Shown in pieces: positions 8,025 to 15,341 of a DNA stretch of 22,728 nt. Each line of letters starts with the position of its first letter. The stretch's first letter is position 1. This DNA comes from DASUSF01 sp036375275 (GTDB lineage Bacteria > Pseudomonadota > Alphaproteobacteria > Geminicoccales > Geminicoccaceae), in assembly GCA_036375275.1 (NCBI GenBank), contig DASUSF010000085.1, forward strand, positions 1 to 22,728. Direction: 5' to 3'. The notes beneath the pieces were generated by a model that ran no database searches, had not been told where the DNA came from, and saw only the letters and a program-made list of their open reading frames with translations. Position numbers and translations under genes: made by a program.

Positions 8025-8823
8025 GGCCCTCGTCCGCCCGACCCCGCGGATCGACCATCCGGACGAGCTCGGGCGTCTGATCGACGAGATCGTGCGCGAG
8101 TTCCGCCCGGTCGCGATCTATCTGTTCGGCTCCCGCGCCCGCGGCGATGCCGACGAGGAGAGCGACTACGACCTGATGGTCGTGGTTCCGGACGACGTGG
8201 AGCTCGACCGGGCCTTCTACGAGCGCCTCTGGCAGATCGCCCGCAAGCCCGGCATCAGGGCGACGCCGTTCCTGTCCCGCCGCCGGAACTTCGCCTGGCG
8301 CAGAAGCGAGGTCGGCACGCTCGAGTACGAGGTCGAGAACGACGGGGTCCAGCTCTATCCGACGCATGGGCGCGCCTTCCGCAGGCTGGTACGACGAGAG
8401 GAGCGCCGGGTGAACGTCACCATCGTCGAGGAGTGGCTGCGGCGGGTCGAGAAGGACCTCACCATCGCCCGGAAAGGCTGCGAGGGGGAGGATGCGGTTC
8501 CCGATCAGAGCGCTTACCACGTCCAGCAGGCGGCGGAGAAGCTGGTCAAGGGGGCGCTGGTCGCGCACCTGATCCGCCCGCGCAAGGGGCACGAGATCGA
8601 GGAGTTCACCGCGCTTCTTCCGGACGACTTTCCGCTTCGCGACCGCTTTCTGCGGCTTGATCGCTTCTCCGACTTCGCCTGGGTGTTCCGCTATCCGGAG
8701 TACCCGGGTCAGGAGCCGGTTCCCGAACCGTCGGTCGAGCAGGCACGGGCCTGGCTCGATGAGGTGGCGGCGCTCAAGGCCCATTTCGAGCGCTGGCTCG
8801 GCGAGCGTGCGGGAGAGGGGTGA
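8017..8823 (+). CDS. Fused nucleotidyltransferase (MNT)-HEPN domain protein
   Basis: A 268-residue two-domain protein. The N-terminal part is a minimal nucleotidyltransferase: LFGSRARGDADEESDYD gives a perfect GSx10DxD motif (Gly38-Ser39, Asp50, Asp52). The C-terminal part (about 133-262) is a HEPN domain with YHVQQAAEKLVKGAL and R187-x4-H192 in RPRKGH, resembling the Rx4-6H motif of HEPN RNases. In known MNT/HEPN pairs, usually two genes, the MNT protein neutralises the HEPN toxin, sometimes by AMPylation; whether this fusion works so is inference. The gene overlaps livG by 8 bases and ends on the base before the livH ATG, so it is locked into the transporter operon. Alternatives are a self-regulating RNase or a modifier of a cellular target. 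Confidence 0.85.
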   Translation: MTEALVRPTPRIDHPDELGRLIDEIVREFRPVAIYLFGSRARGDADEESDYDLMVVVPDDVELDRAFYERLWQIARKPGIRATPFLSRRRNFAWRRSEVGTLEYEVENDGVQLYPTHGRAFRRLVRREERRVNVTIVEEWLRRVEKDLTIARKGCEGEDAVPDQSAYHVQQAAEKLVKGALVAHLIRPRKGHEIEEFTALLPDDFPLRDRFLRLDRFSDFAWVFRYPEYPGQEPVPEPSVEQARAWLDEVAALKAHFERWLGERAGEG

Positions 8824-9759
8824 ATGGACATCCTGAGCGCGATCTTCGTCGAGCCGTTCGTGATGATCTGGGACGTGCCGCTGTTCTTCGTCGAGGTGCT
8901 GCTCGGCGGCCTGATGGCGGGCGTCATGTACTCGCTGGTGGCGCTCGGCTTCGTCCTGATCTTCAAGGCCTCCGGCGTGTTCAACTTCGCCCAGGGCGCC
9001 ATGGTCCTGTTCGCGGCGCTCTGCTTCACGGGCTTCATCGACCTCGGCGCCCCGATCTGGCTCGCCTTCCTCGTCACGGTCGGGATCATGGTCGCGCTCG
9101 CCTGGGTGATCGAGCGGGTCGTCCTCCGGCCGCTGGTCAACCAGGCGCCGATCATCCTGTTCATGGCGACGATCGGCATCACCTTCTTCCTCGACGGCTT
9201 CGGCCAGACCCTCTGGGGCAGCCAGGTCAAGACCCTCGACATCGGCATCCCGCAGGAGCCCTGGATCGTCGGCGGCATCTACATCAACCAGTTCGACCTG
9301 TTCGCCGCGGTCACCTGCGGCGCCCTGGTCACCGTCCTCGCGCTGTTCTTCCAGTACACCCCGACCGGCCGGGCGCTCCGCGCGGTCGCCGACGACCACC
9401 AGGCGGCGATGAGCGTCGGCATCCCGTTGAAGACCATCTGGACCATCGTCTGGTCGGTCGCCGGCATCGTCGCCCTCGTCGCCGGCATCATGTGGGGGAC
9501 CAAGCTCGGGGTGCAGTTCTCGCTCGCGCTGGTCGCGCTCAAGGCGCTGCCGGTGCTGATCCTCGGCGGCTTCACGAGCGTGCCCGGCGCGATCATCGGC
9601 GGCCTGATCATCGGCGCCGGCGAGAAGGTCGCCGAGGTGTTCTGGGGCGACGCGTTCGGCGGCGCGATCGAGGACTGGTTCGCCTACATGCTGGCACTCG
9701 TGTTCCTGATGTTCCGCCCGCAGGGCCTGTTCGGCGAGCGGATCATCGAGCGCGTCTGA
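8824..9759 (+). CDS. livH: Branched-chain amino acid-type ABC transporter permease (LivH-like)
   Basis: Inner-membrane permease, 311 residues, about eight hydrophobic helices. Family markers are the N-terminal MYSLVALGFVLIFKASGVFNFAQGAM, the cytoplasmic loop GRALRAVADDHQAAMSVGI that contacts the ATPase, and GGFTSVPGAIIGGLIIG near the end. The ATG directly follows the TGA of the MNT-HEPN gene, and its ribosome-binding site (GGGAGAGGGG) is inside that gene, so translation is probably coupled to it. It should pair with the LivM-like permease 129 bases downstream. Confidence 0.9.
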   Translation: MDILSAIFVEPFVMIWDVPLFFVEVLLGGLMAGVMYSLVALGFVLIFKASGVFNFAQGAMVLFAALCFTGFIDLGAPIWLAFLVTVGIMVALAWVIERVVLRPLVNQAPIILFMATIGITFFLDGFGQTLWGSQVKTLDIGIPQEPWIVGGIYINQFDLFAAVTCGALVTVLALFFQYTPTGRALRAVADDHQAAMSVGIPLKTIWTIVWSVAGIVALVAGIMWGTKLGVQFSLALVALKALPVLILGGFTSVPGAIIGGLIIGAGEKVAEVFWGDAFGGAIEDWFAYMLALVFLMFRPQGLFGERIIERV

Positions 9760-9831
9760 TGAAGGCGGCCCGCTCGTGGGGAACCGGGGCGCGGCCTCCC
9801 CTTTCTCTTTCGAGCCAGCCCGCCTGAGGCA

Positions 9832-9847
9832 TTCCGGTCGGCCGGAA
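9832..9847 (+). other. Small hairpin in the livH-livM gap
   Basis: TTCCGG and CCGGAA form a 6-bp stem with a 4-base loop within the 129-base gap (9760-9888). The gap is longer than the other junctions of this operon, so a hairpin or separate promoter that changes the livM level is possible. No T-run and no clear promoter is seen. Confidence 0.25.
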
Positions 9848-9888
9848 GATGCAGTAGCGTCGGCACGGACGAGGCGGGCAGGGCAGGC

Positions 9889-10968
9889 ATGATCTACCGC
9901 GAGACCGGGCACTTCAAGACCAGCTACGCCGCCGATCAGGCGATCTTCCGGATCCCGCAGGACCGGATCGGGCTCGCGCTGATCCTGGTGATCGCGTTCG
10001 TGGTCGTGCCCCTGGTCGGCGACCAGTACTGGCTCGGCACGATCATGCTGCCGTTCCTGGTGTTCTCGCTCGCCGCGCTCGGGCTCAACATCCTGACCGG
10101 CTACGCGGGCCAGCTCTCGCTGGGCACCGGGGGCTTCATGGCCTGCGGCGCGTTCGCCGCGTTCAAGCTCGCGACGTCCTTCCCCGACCTCCACATCGTG
10201 ATCGTGTTCCTGCTCTCGGGCGCGATCACCGCCGCGGTCGGCACGCTGTTCGGGCTGCCGAGCCTCAGGATCAAGGGGTTCTATCTGGCGGTGGCGACGC
10301 TCGCGGCGCAGTTCTTCCTGCTCTGGCTGTTCAACAAGTTCCCGTGGTTCACCAACTACAGCAGCTCGGGCGTGATCAGCGCGCCGCCGCGCGCGGTGTT
10401 CGGCGACGTGTACGTCACCGGGACCGCCGCCAGCGCCGAGGCCAAGTACCTCTTCGCGCTCACCTTCGTCGCCCTGCTCGCGCTCGCCGCGAAGAACATG
10501 GTCCGGTGCAAGATCGGCCGCTCCTGGATGGCGATCCGCGACATGGACATCGCTGCCGAGATCATCGGCATCCGCCCGCTCTGGGCCAAGCTCTCCGCCT
10601 TCGCGATCAGCTCCTTCTACATCGGGATCGCGGGCGCGATGTGGGCCTTCATCTACACCAGCTCGGTGGAAGCGCTCGCCTTCGAGATCCAGCGCTCGTT
10701 CCAGATCCTGTTCATGATCATCATCGGCGGGCTCGGCTCGATCCTGGGCTCCTTCCTCGGCGCGGCGTTCATCGTGCTCCTGCCGATCTTCCTCAGCAAC
10801 GCGCCCCGGACCTTCGGCCTCGAGATCCCGGTCGACATGATCAGCCACCTCGAGTTCATGATCTTCGGCGCACTGATCATCTTCTTCCTGATCGTCGAGC
10901 CGCACGGCCTCGCCCGCCTCTGGCAGATCCTCAAGGAGAAGCTGCGCCGGTGGCCGTTCCCGTATTAG
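9889..10968 (+). CDS. livM: Branched-chain amino acid-type ABC transporter permease (LivM-like)
   Basis: Second inner-membrane permease of the Liv-type importer, 359 residues. After a soluble N-terminal stretch of about 25 residues there are about eight to ten hydrophobic segments. Markers are LGLNILTGYAGQLSLGTGGFMACGAFAA, the loop IGRSWMAIRDMDIAAEIIGI that contacts the ATPase, and the C-terminal GGLGSILGSFLGAAF with VEPHGLARLW. Length is normal. No periplasmic binding protein or LivF-type ATPase follows, although clusters with an acyl-CoA ligase usually have them here; a small unknown gene starts 10 bases later instead. Confidence 0.9.
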   Translation: MIYRETGHFKTSYAADQAIFRIPQDRIGLALILVIAFVVVPLVGDQYWLGTIMLPFLVFSLAALGLNILTGYAGQLSLGTGGFMACGAFAAFKLATSFPDLHIVIVFLLSGAITAAVGTLFGLPSLRIKGFYLAVATLAAQFFLLWLFNKFPWFTNYSSSGVISAPPRAVFGDVYVTGTAASAEAKYLFALTFVALLALAAKNMVRCKIGRSWMAIRDMDIAAEIIGIRPLWAKLSAFAISSFYIGIAGAMWAFIYTSSVEALAFEIQRSFQILFMIIIGGLGSILGSFLGAAFIVLLPIFLSNAPRTFGLEIPVDMISHLEFMIFGALIIFFLIVEPHGLARLWQILKEKLRRWPFPY

Positions 10969-10978
10969 GGACGCAGCC

Positions 10979-11452
10979 GTGACCCCGGGCGACGACGGCT
11001 TCGAGCCCTTCCTCTGGCACGACGACTCGCTCCACGGGCTGCATCTCGAGGTCGGCGACCCGGAGGCGGGCGACTGGCGCGCCGACCTGATCCTGGACAT
11101 CGATCACATCGTGGAGTGGGTCCGGTGCGACGATCAGAGGGTCCGCTTCCGGGTCGCGCCCGCGACGCTCGCCTTCCGTCACGTGACCGATCTCCGGATT
11201 GCAGTGGACTGGGGCGACAGCGGGCACCGGACGGCGCTGCACCCCTGCGCGATCGACCGGATCGAGCGGGCGCGGGTCCAGGACCAGCGCATCTGCCTGG
11301 ACCGCCCCTATTGGCGCTTTCAGATCGTGCTCAACTGGCCCGCCGGCGGCGAGATCAGCCTCGGCGCGAGCGAGTTCGACCTTGCGCTGCGAGCCGCGCC
11401 CGTGCTCCAGGACGAGCAGGCGCTACGGGCGCGACCCGGCCTTTCGGGCTAG
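10979..11452 (+). CDS. Conserved-looking hypothetical protein
   Basis: A 157-residue soluble protein with a GTG start and an AGGGA ribosome-binding site 7 bases upstream, 10 bases after the livM stop, so probably cotranscribed with livM. It has no signal peptide or membrane helix. It alternates polar and hydrophobic residues in a beta-rich pattern: FLWHDDSLHGLHLEV near the start, LILDIDHIVEWV, VAPATLAFRHVTDLRI and WPAGGEISLGASEFDL. The WHDD motif and the DxDxI segment look conserved in type, but I cannot name the family or a function. It occupies the place where a binding-protein gene would be expected. Confidence 0.65.
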   Translation: MTPGDDGFEPFLWHDDSLHGLHLEVGDPEAGDWRADLILDIDHIVEWVRCDDQRVRFRVAPATLAFRHVTDLRIAVDWGDSGHRTALHPCAIDRIERARVQDQRICLDRPYWRFQIVLNWPAGGEISLGASEFDLALRAAPVLQDEQALRARPGLSG

Positions 11453-11459
11453 CGCAGCA

Positions 11460-11473
11460 CCCGTTTGGACGGG
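11460..11473. terminator. Hairpin in the convergent gap after the hypothetical gene
   Basis: CCCGT and ACGGG form a perfect 5-bp stem with a TTGG loop, 8 bases after the plus-strand stop. The 131-base gap (11453-11583) lies between convergent genes, so a two-way terminator is expected. No T-run is present, so this is only a candidate. The rest of the gap holds no gene I can support. Confidence 0.25.
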
Positions 11474-11583
11474 ATCGCGTTCTCGCGCGGCCCTCCCTGA
11501 GCGATTTGCTTTCGATGAGCGAAGGGGCATCGTGGTTCGAGGCGGCTCCGTCTCATCGAGAATTGCTCTGACGCCGTGCGTCC

Positions 11584-12162
11584 TCAGGCGGCACGCTCGG
11601 AGCGCGCCGCCTCCTCGGGCCGGCCGGCTGGCGGGCCGGCGGCCACCACCGCGCGCAGGTCGTCGAGGTGCTCGAGGAGGAACGTGAGATGGGTCGGCCA
11701 CGGCAGCGCCAGGCTCGCGCCCACCTCGCCGTGGTCGAACTCGATGCGCGCCCCGGCCTTTCGGGCGATGCGCAGCATCCGACCGTTCTCCAGGAGACAG
11801 AGCATGCTGAGCGACCGGATCGAACGGTTGCGCGCGATCACGATCAGTCGGCGCAGCAGCGCGGTCCCGACGCCCCGGTTCTGAAAGGGGCGCTCGACCG
11901 AGACCGCGGCCTCCCCGGCGCGTGGCCAGGCGGCATCGAGCGGCTTGAGCTCGCCGAGGCCACGCACCTCGCCGTCGACCACGTAGCCGATCATGGTCGT
12001 GATGCTTTCGTCGAGGCCTTCGCAGTAGGCTTCGATCCGGGCATCGCTGGCCGGCCCGGCGAACCGCAGCCACCGGTCTTCCGGGTCGAGGCGCAGGAGA
12101 TGAGCCCGCACCTCCCCCCGCTCGGATGGCAGCAGCTTGCGGATGACGCCTGATGCGTCCAT
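11584..12162 (-). CDS. GNAT-family N-acetyltransferase
   Basis: A 192-residue cytoplasmic acyltransferase that uses acetyl-CoA; substrate unknown. The acetyl-CoA pyrophosphate-binding motif A is clear: VERPFQNRGVGTALLRRL, with Gln94-Asn-Arg-Gly-Val-Gly. The GLGEL beta-strand before it and the SLSMLCLLENGRMLRIARKAG helix-strand after it complete the GNAT core. A Gly/Pro/Arg/Ala-rich tail of about 25 residues follows the fold. The ATG at 12162 has a GGGAGAG site upstream. It lies 103 bases downstream of the DUF1127 gene on the same strand, and the two may be cotranscribed. It could act on a small molecule or on a protein N-terminus; nothing in the context decides. Confidence 0.85.
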   Translation of the reverse strand: MDASGVIRKLLPSERGEVRAHLLRLDPEDRWLRFAGPASDARIEAYCEGLDESITTMIGYVVDGEVRGLGELKPLDAAWPRAGEAAVSVERPFQNRGVGTALLRRLIVIARNRSIRSLSMLCLLENGRMLRIARKAGARIEFDHGEVGASLALPWPTHLTFLLEHLDDLRAVVAAGPPAGRPEEAARSERAA

Positions 12163-12204
12163 GGCACGCTCTCCCGGTTGATGGAATGTGCGGTGAGGGA
12201 ACGG

Positions 12205-12249
12205 GGCGCCGGTGACCGCGCGGACTCCCGCAGCCAGCCGTCCGGCGCC
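12205..12249 (-). other. Inverted repeat between DUF1127 and GNAT genes
   Basis: GGCGCCGG (12205-12212) and CCGGCGCC (12242-12249) are perfect 8-bp inverted arms 29 bases apart. They could form a long-loop hairpin between the two minus-strand genes. No T-run; function unknown. Confidence 0.2.
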
Positions 12250-12265
12250 AGTCGGACGCCCGCCC

Positions 12266-12631
12266 TCACTCGAAGGCCGGCACCGGCTCCCGTCCCCTGA
12301 CGATGGCCCGGATGTCGGCGCGCCGGACGCCGAGGTCGTCGAGTTCGCGGTCGTCGTACGCCGCGAGCTCGCGGTAGAGCCGCTGCTCTTCCGACCGGGC
12401 GCGGCCCGCCGCGTCCCGGCGCAGGCGCATCTCGCGCCACCAGCGGGACGGTGGCGTTCCGCCAGTCCGGAGCAATGGGGTCAGGGCACGGCGGGCGGCA
12501 GCCAGCACGCCGAGGGTCGCCTCGGCGCGCAGCTGACGGCTCCGGACGAGGTGACGCTCGATCTCGTCGGGGCTTGGAAACCGGTCGGGCATTTCGAGCC
12601 CGTTGACCTGGAAGGGGCGCTTCGCGTTCAT
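12266..12631 (-). CDS. DUF1127 domain-containing protein
   Basis: A 121-residue basic, soluble protein. The C-terminal RLYRELAAYDDRELDDLGVRRADI is a good match to the short DUF1127 (YjiS-like) domain, which in some alphaproteobacteria is tied to RNA binding and to phosphate or carbon metabolism. The N-terminal half (RSRQLRAEATLGVLAAARRAL) is a predicted helix typical of longer family members. ATG 12631 is chosen over the in-frame upstream start at 12709 because GGAGG lies 8 bases before it and family similarity begins after it. The gene faces away from ureD across the AT-rich spacer. The exact role is unknown. Confidence 0.8.
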   Translation of the reverse strand: MNAKRPFQVNGLEMPDRFPSPDEIERHLVRSRQLRAEATLGVLAAARRALTPLLRTGGTPPSRWWREMRLRRDAAGRARSEEQRLYRELAAYDDRELDDLGVRRADIRAIVRGREPVPAFE

Positions 12632-13018
12632 GGCGCGACCTCCTTGCGATTGAAGGGTGTCAGACTGACGGCGCCATCGGTGCATGTCGGGCCCGGAGGC
12701 ACCGTTCATGCAACCGACGGCGCCGTCCCTGATCGACCTTGCATATGCGTCTTCGCGGCCGGTTGTTCAGGTAGTATTTTGCATTGCAGCATAAACAGAA
12801 TTGCATGATCTTCGATCGAGCACCCTAAACGTCTCTGCGCATACGCGGTTCCACGAACATGAGACACCGCGTGCACAATGGTTCATCAGTTCATGCGGTC
12901 TTGTGATGCACTCGGGACTGATATGGATTAGTATGTTGCGCCGCAGCAACAGGGCCAAGCCCGGCAAGTACGGAGGTCCCGAGCCGGCGTGCTTGGCCGT
13001 CGCGCGCCAGGTGGGCCG
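12632..13018. promoter_or_regulatory. Relatively AT-rich divergent spacer before ureD
   Basis: This 387-base stretch separates the minus-strand DUF1127 gene from plus-strand ureD. From about 12740 to 12945 it is distinctly richer in A/T than the rest of the window, as expected for promoters in GC-rich DNA. TTGCAT occurs at 12779-12784 and again at 12801-12806, and GTTGC/GCAAC form a small dyad around 12935-12950. Candidate -10-like strings exist (for example TAGTAT at 12929-12934), but no pair is convincing. Open frames through it are short and low in G/C third positions, so I see no gene in it. Confidence 0.4.
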
Positions 13019-13840
13019 GTGAGCGAGCCACGGATCGATGGAAGCGCCCGGCTCAGCCTTGCCGGTCGGGCCGGCCGGACGGTGCTCGCCGGACTGTTCC
13101 AGCAGGGATCGCTCCGCGTCTTCCGGCCGCGTCCTGCGCCGGGAGACATCGCGAACGTGGTGCTCCTCAACACGAGCGGAGGCCTGGTCGGCGGCGATCG
13201 GCTCGAGGTGCGGGCGGAGATCGGGCCGGGCGCCGCCGCGGTGATCACGTCGCAGGCAGCGGAGAAGGTCTACCGGAGCCTCGGGCGGGACGCCGCCTTC
13301 GACGCGCACCTCGACCTCGTCGGCAACGCCTGGCTTGAGTGGCTGCCGCAGGAGACCATTCTGTTCGACGGAGCGCGGCTGCGGCGCGCTCTGCGCATCG
13401 ATCTCGCGCCCGAGGCGCGCCTCATCGCCGGCGACATCCTGGTCTTCGGGCGCCGCGCCCGCGGCGAGCGCTTCCGGAGCGGTTGCCTCGTAGATCGCTG
13501 GGAGGTTCGGATCGGCGGCCGTCTGGTCTGGGCGGATGTCCTGCGCCTCGACGGCGTGGAGAGCCAGATCGAGGCGCCGTTCGGGTTCGCCGGCGCCGGC
13601 GCCTGCGCCGCCTGGATCTATGTCGCCTCCGACGCCGGCCGGTGGCTCGAGCTCGCCCGCCATCTCGCCGACCGGCCGGGCGTCCGGGCGGGGGCGACGC
13701 TGATCGGACCGGTCCTGATCGTCCGTTGGCTGGCGGCCGATCCCGCGGCCCTGACGGGTGCGGTGCAGCATTACTGCGCGCGTTTTCGGCACGCGGTGCG
13801 CGGTCTCCCGGCACGCGCCCCGGCGATCTGGAGCAGCTGA
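13019..13840 (+). CDS. ureD: Urease accessory protein UreD
   Basis: Cytoplasmic chaperone that binds the urease apoprotein and, with UreF and UreG, helps deliver nickel to its active site. The 273-residue protein shows the UreD pattern: GRTVLAGLFQQGSLRVFRP, NTSGGLVGGDRL, AVITSQAAEKVYRSLG, WLEWLPQETILFDGARL and GDILVFGRRARGE. Length is normal. GTG 13019 fits the usual UreD N-terminus; GTG 12989, with a GGAGG 12 bases upstream, would add ten residues and cannot be excluded. The gene lies before urtA and so is separated from the urease structural genes by the whole urt operon. It has no own sigma-54 site that I can see; that site is after it. Confidence 0.9.
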   Translation: MSEPRIDGSARLSLAGRAGRTVLAGLFQQGSLRVFRPRPAPGDIANVVLLNTSGGLVGGDRLEVRAEIGPGAAAVITSQAAEKVYRSLGRDAAFDAHLDLVGNAWLEWLPQETILFDGARLRRALRIDLAPEARLIAGDILVFGRRARGERFRSGCLVDRWEVRIGGRLVWADVLRLDGVESQIEAPFGFAGAGACAAWIYVASDAGRWLELARHLADRPGVRAGATLIGPVLIVRWLAADPAALTGAVQHYCARFRHAVRGLPARAPAIWSS

Positions 13841-13886
13841 CCCTTCCGCACGCCCACGGGGCTGCGACCGGGTCCGGCCTCCCTGC

Positions 13887-13902
13887 TGGCACGCATGTTG
13901 CT
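13887..13902 (+). promoter_or_regulatory. Sigma-54 (RpoN) promoter of urtA
   Basis: TGGCACG (13887-13893), four bases, then TTGCT (13898-13902) matches the sigma-54 consensus TGGCACG-N4-TTGCW at every defined position, with GG and GC exactly ten bases apart. Transcription should start near 13914, just upstream of the GGGAGGA ribosome-binding site of urtA. Sigma-54 promoters need an activator; for urea uptake NtrC is the likely one, implying induction by nitrogen limitation (inference). Confidence 0.85.
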
Positions 13903-13941
13903 CCAGCCGATCCGGGCATTCATGAACCACGGGAGGAATCC

Positions 13942-15258
13942 ATGACGGGGACAAGGTCGCTGCTCCGCCGGCTTGCCGGCCTCGGCGCCGCCTCTGTGCT
14001 GCTGCTGCCGATCACGGCCGAGGGGCAGGAGGGCCCGATCAAGGTCGGGGTGCTGCATTCGCTCTCCGGCACCATGGCGATCAGCGAGACGACCTTGAAG
14101 GACGTCATGCTGATGCTGATCGACGATCTGAACGAGAAGGGCGGGCTGCTCGGGCGCCAGGTCGAGGCCGTGGTGGTCGACCCCGCCTCCGACTGGCCGC
14201 TGTTCGCGGAGAAGGCGCGCGAGCTGATCGAGGGCGAGGAGGTCGACGTCGTGTTCGGGTGCTGGACGTCGGTCTCGAGGAAGTCCGTCCTGCCGGTGTT
14301 CGAGGAGCTGAACGGGCTGCTCTTCTACCCGGTCCAGTACGAGGGCGAGGAGAGCTCGAGGAACGTCTTCTACACCGGCGCGGCGCCGAACCAGCAGGCG
14401 ATCCCGGCGGTCGAGTACCTGATGAGCGAGGACGGCGGTGGCGCGGAGCGCTTCGTGCTGCTCGGGACCGACTACGTCTACCCGCGCACCACCAACAAGA
14501 TCCTGCGCGCGTTCCTGAACCAGAGCGGGATCGGCGACGACGACATCATGGAGTCCTACACCCCGTTCGGCCATTCCGACTGGCAGACCATCATCGCCGA
14601 TGTGAAGGCGTTCGCGTCCGAAGGCAAGCAGACCGCGATCGTCTCGACCATCAACGGCGACGCCAACGTCCCGTTCTACAAGGAACTCTCGAACCAGGGC
14701 ATCGACGCCGCCGATCTGCCGGTTGTCGCCTTCTCGGTCGGCGAGGAGGAGCTCGCTGGCATCGACACCAGCAACCTGGTCGGCCACCTCGCGGCCTGGA
14801 ACTACTTCATGTCGGTGGAGACGCCGGAGAACGACGCCTTCATCGAGCAGTGGCACGCGTTCATCGACGACGAGGAACGCGTCACCAACGACCCGATGGA
14901 GGCCCACTACATCGGCTTCAACATGTGGGTCCAGGCGGTCGAGCAGGCCGGCACCACCGACGTCGATGCGGTGCGCCAGGCGATGTACGGGCAGACCGTG
15001 CCGAACCTCAGCGGCGGCATCGCCATGATGAACCCCAACCACCACCTCTCGAAGCCGGTGCTGATCGGCGAGATCCAGGACGACGGCCAGTTCGAGACGG
15101 TCTGGGAGACCGACGACGTGGTCGTGGGCGACGCCTGGTCCGACTACATCCCCGAGAGCGCCAGGCTGACCGCGGACTGGACCTACCCCTGGGTCTGCGG
15201 CAACTGCGAAGAGCCGAAGTACGGCGACAAGCTGATCGGCACCGTGCTGGCGAACTGA
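13942..15258 (+). CDS. urtA: Urea ABC transporter substrate-binding protein UrtA
   Basis: Periplasmic receptor that captures urea (and possibly short amides) for UrtBCDE. The 438-residue protein has a Sec signal peptide (LLRRLAGLGAASVLLLP, processing near 26-29). The mature domain is a type I periplasmic fold with UrtA-specific blocks: KVGVLHSLSGTMAISE, FGCWTSVSRKSVLPVFEE, LFYPVQYEGEESS, NVFYTGAAPNQQ, DYVYPRTTNKIL and GNCEEPKYGDKLIG at the end. FmdD-type amide receptors are the nearest alternative, but the neighbours are urease genes. ATG 13942 has a GGGAGGA site about 6 bases upstream and lies about 28 bases after the predicted sigma-54 start. Confidence 0.95.
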   Translation: MTGTRSLLRRLAGLGAASVLLLPITAEGQEGPIKVGVLHSLSGTMAISETTLKDVMLMLIDDLNEKGGLLGRQVEAVVVDPASDWPLFAEKARELIEGEEVDVVFGCWTSVSRKSVLPVFEELNGLLFYPVQYEGEESSRNVFYTGAAPNQQAIPAVEYLMSEDGGGAERFVLLGTDYVYPRTTNKILRAFLNQSGIGDDDIMESYTPFGHSDWQTIIADVKAFASEGKQTAIVSTINGDANVPFYKELSNQGIDAADLPVVAFSVGEEELAGIDTSNLVGHLAAWNYFMSVETPENDAFIEQWHAFIDDEERVTNDPMEAHYIGFNMWVQAVEQAGTTDVDAVRQAMYGQTVPNLSGGIAMMNPNHHLSKPVLIGEIQDDGQFETVWETDDVVVGDAWSDYIPESARLTADWTYPWVCGNCEEPKYGDKLIGTVLAN

Positions 15259-15275
15259 GCGGCGGCCTGTTCCCG

Positions 15276-15300
15276 GCGGGTCCGGATCATCCGGGCCCGC
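15276..15300 (+). other. Strong hairpin in the urtA-urtB gap
   Basis: GCGGGTCCGGA and TCCGGGCCCGC pair over 11 positions, with one G-T wobble and a 3-base loop, 17 bases after the urtA stop. No T-run follows. Such hairpins after a binding-protein gene often protect its mRNA or partly terminate transcription, giving more receptor than membrane components; that role here is inference. Confidence 0.55.
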
Positions 15301-15341
15301 AGCCACCACCCCGAACCTGGCACGAGCAGAGGTCATCGCAC

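Noticed and set aside
7846..11100. A 1084-codon open frame on the minus strand opposite livG-MNT-livH-livM
   Set aside because: It is antisense to four well-recognised genes, is extremely rich in Asp, Glu, Arg and His as expected from the reverse reading of GC-rich codons, and has no domain pattern.
12989..13018. GTG 12989 as the ureD start
   Set aside because: Its GGAGG is 12 bases away and the extra ten residues have no UreD character; kept only as an alternative.
13764..13778. TGCAG-N5-CTGCG as an NtrC site about 110 bases before the sigma-54 promoter
   Set aside because: The distance is right, but the arms differ too much from the TGCACC-N5-GGTGCA type consensus to support a call.
15309..15325. 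A second sigma-54 site (CTGGCACGAGCAGAGG) before urtB
   Set aside because: The -24 half matches but the -12 half lacks TTGC at the required spacing.
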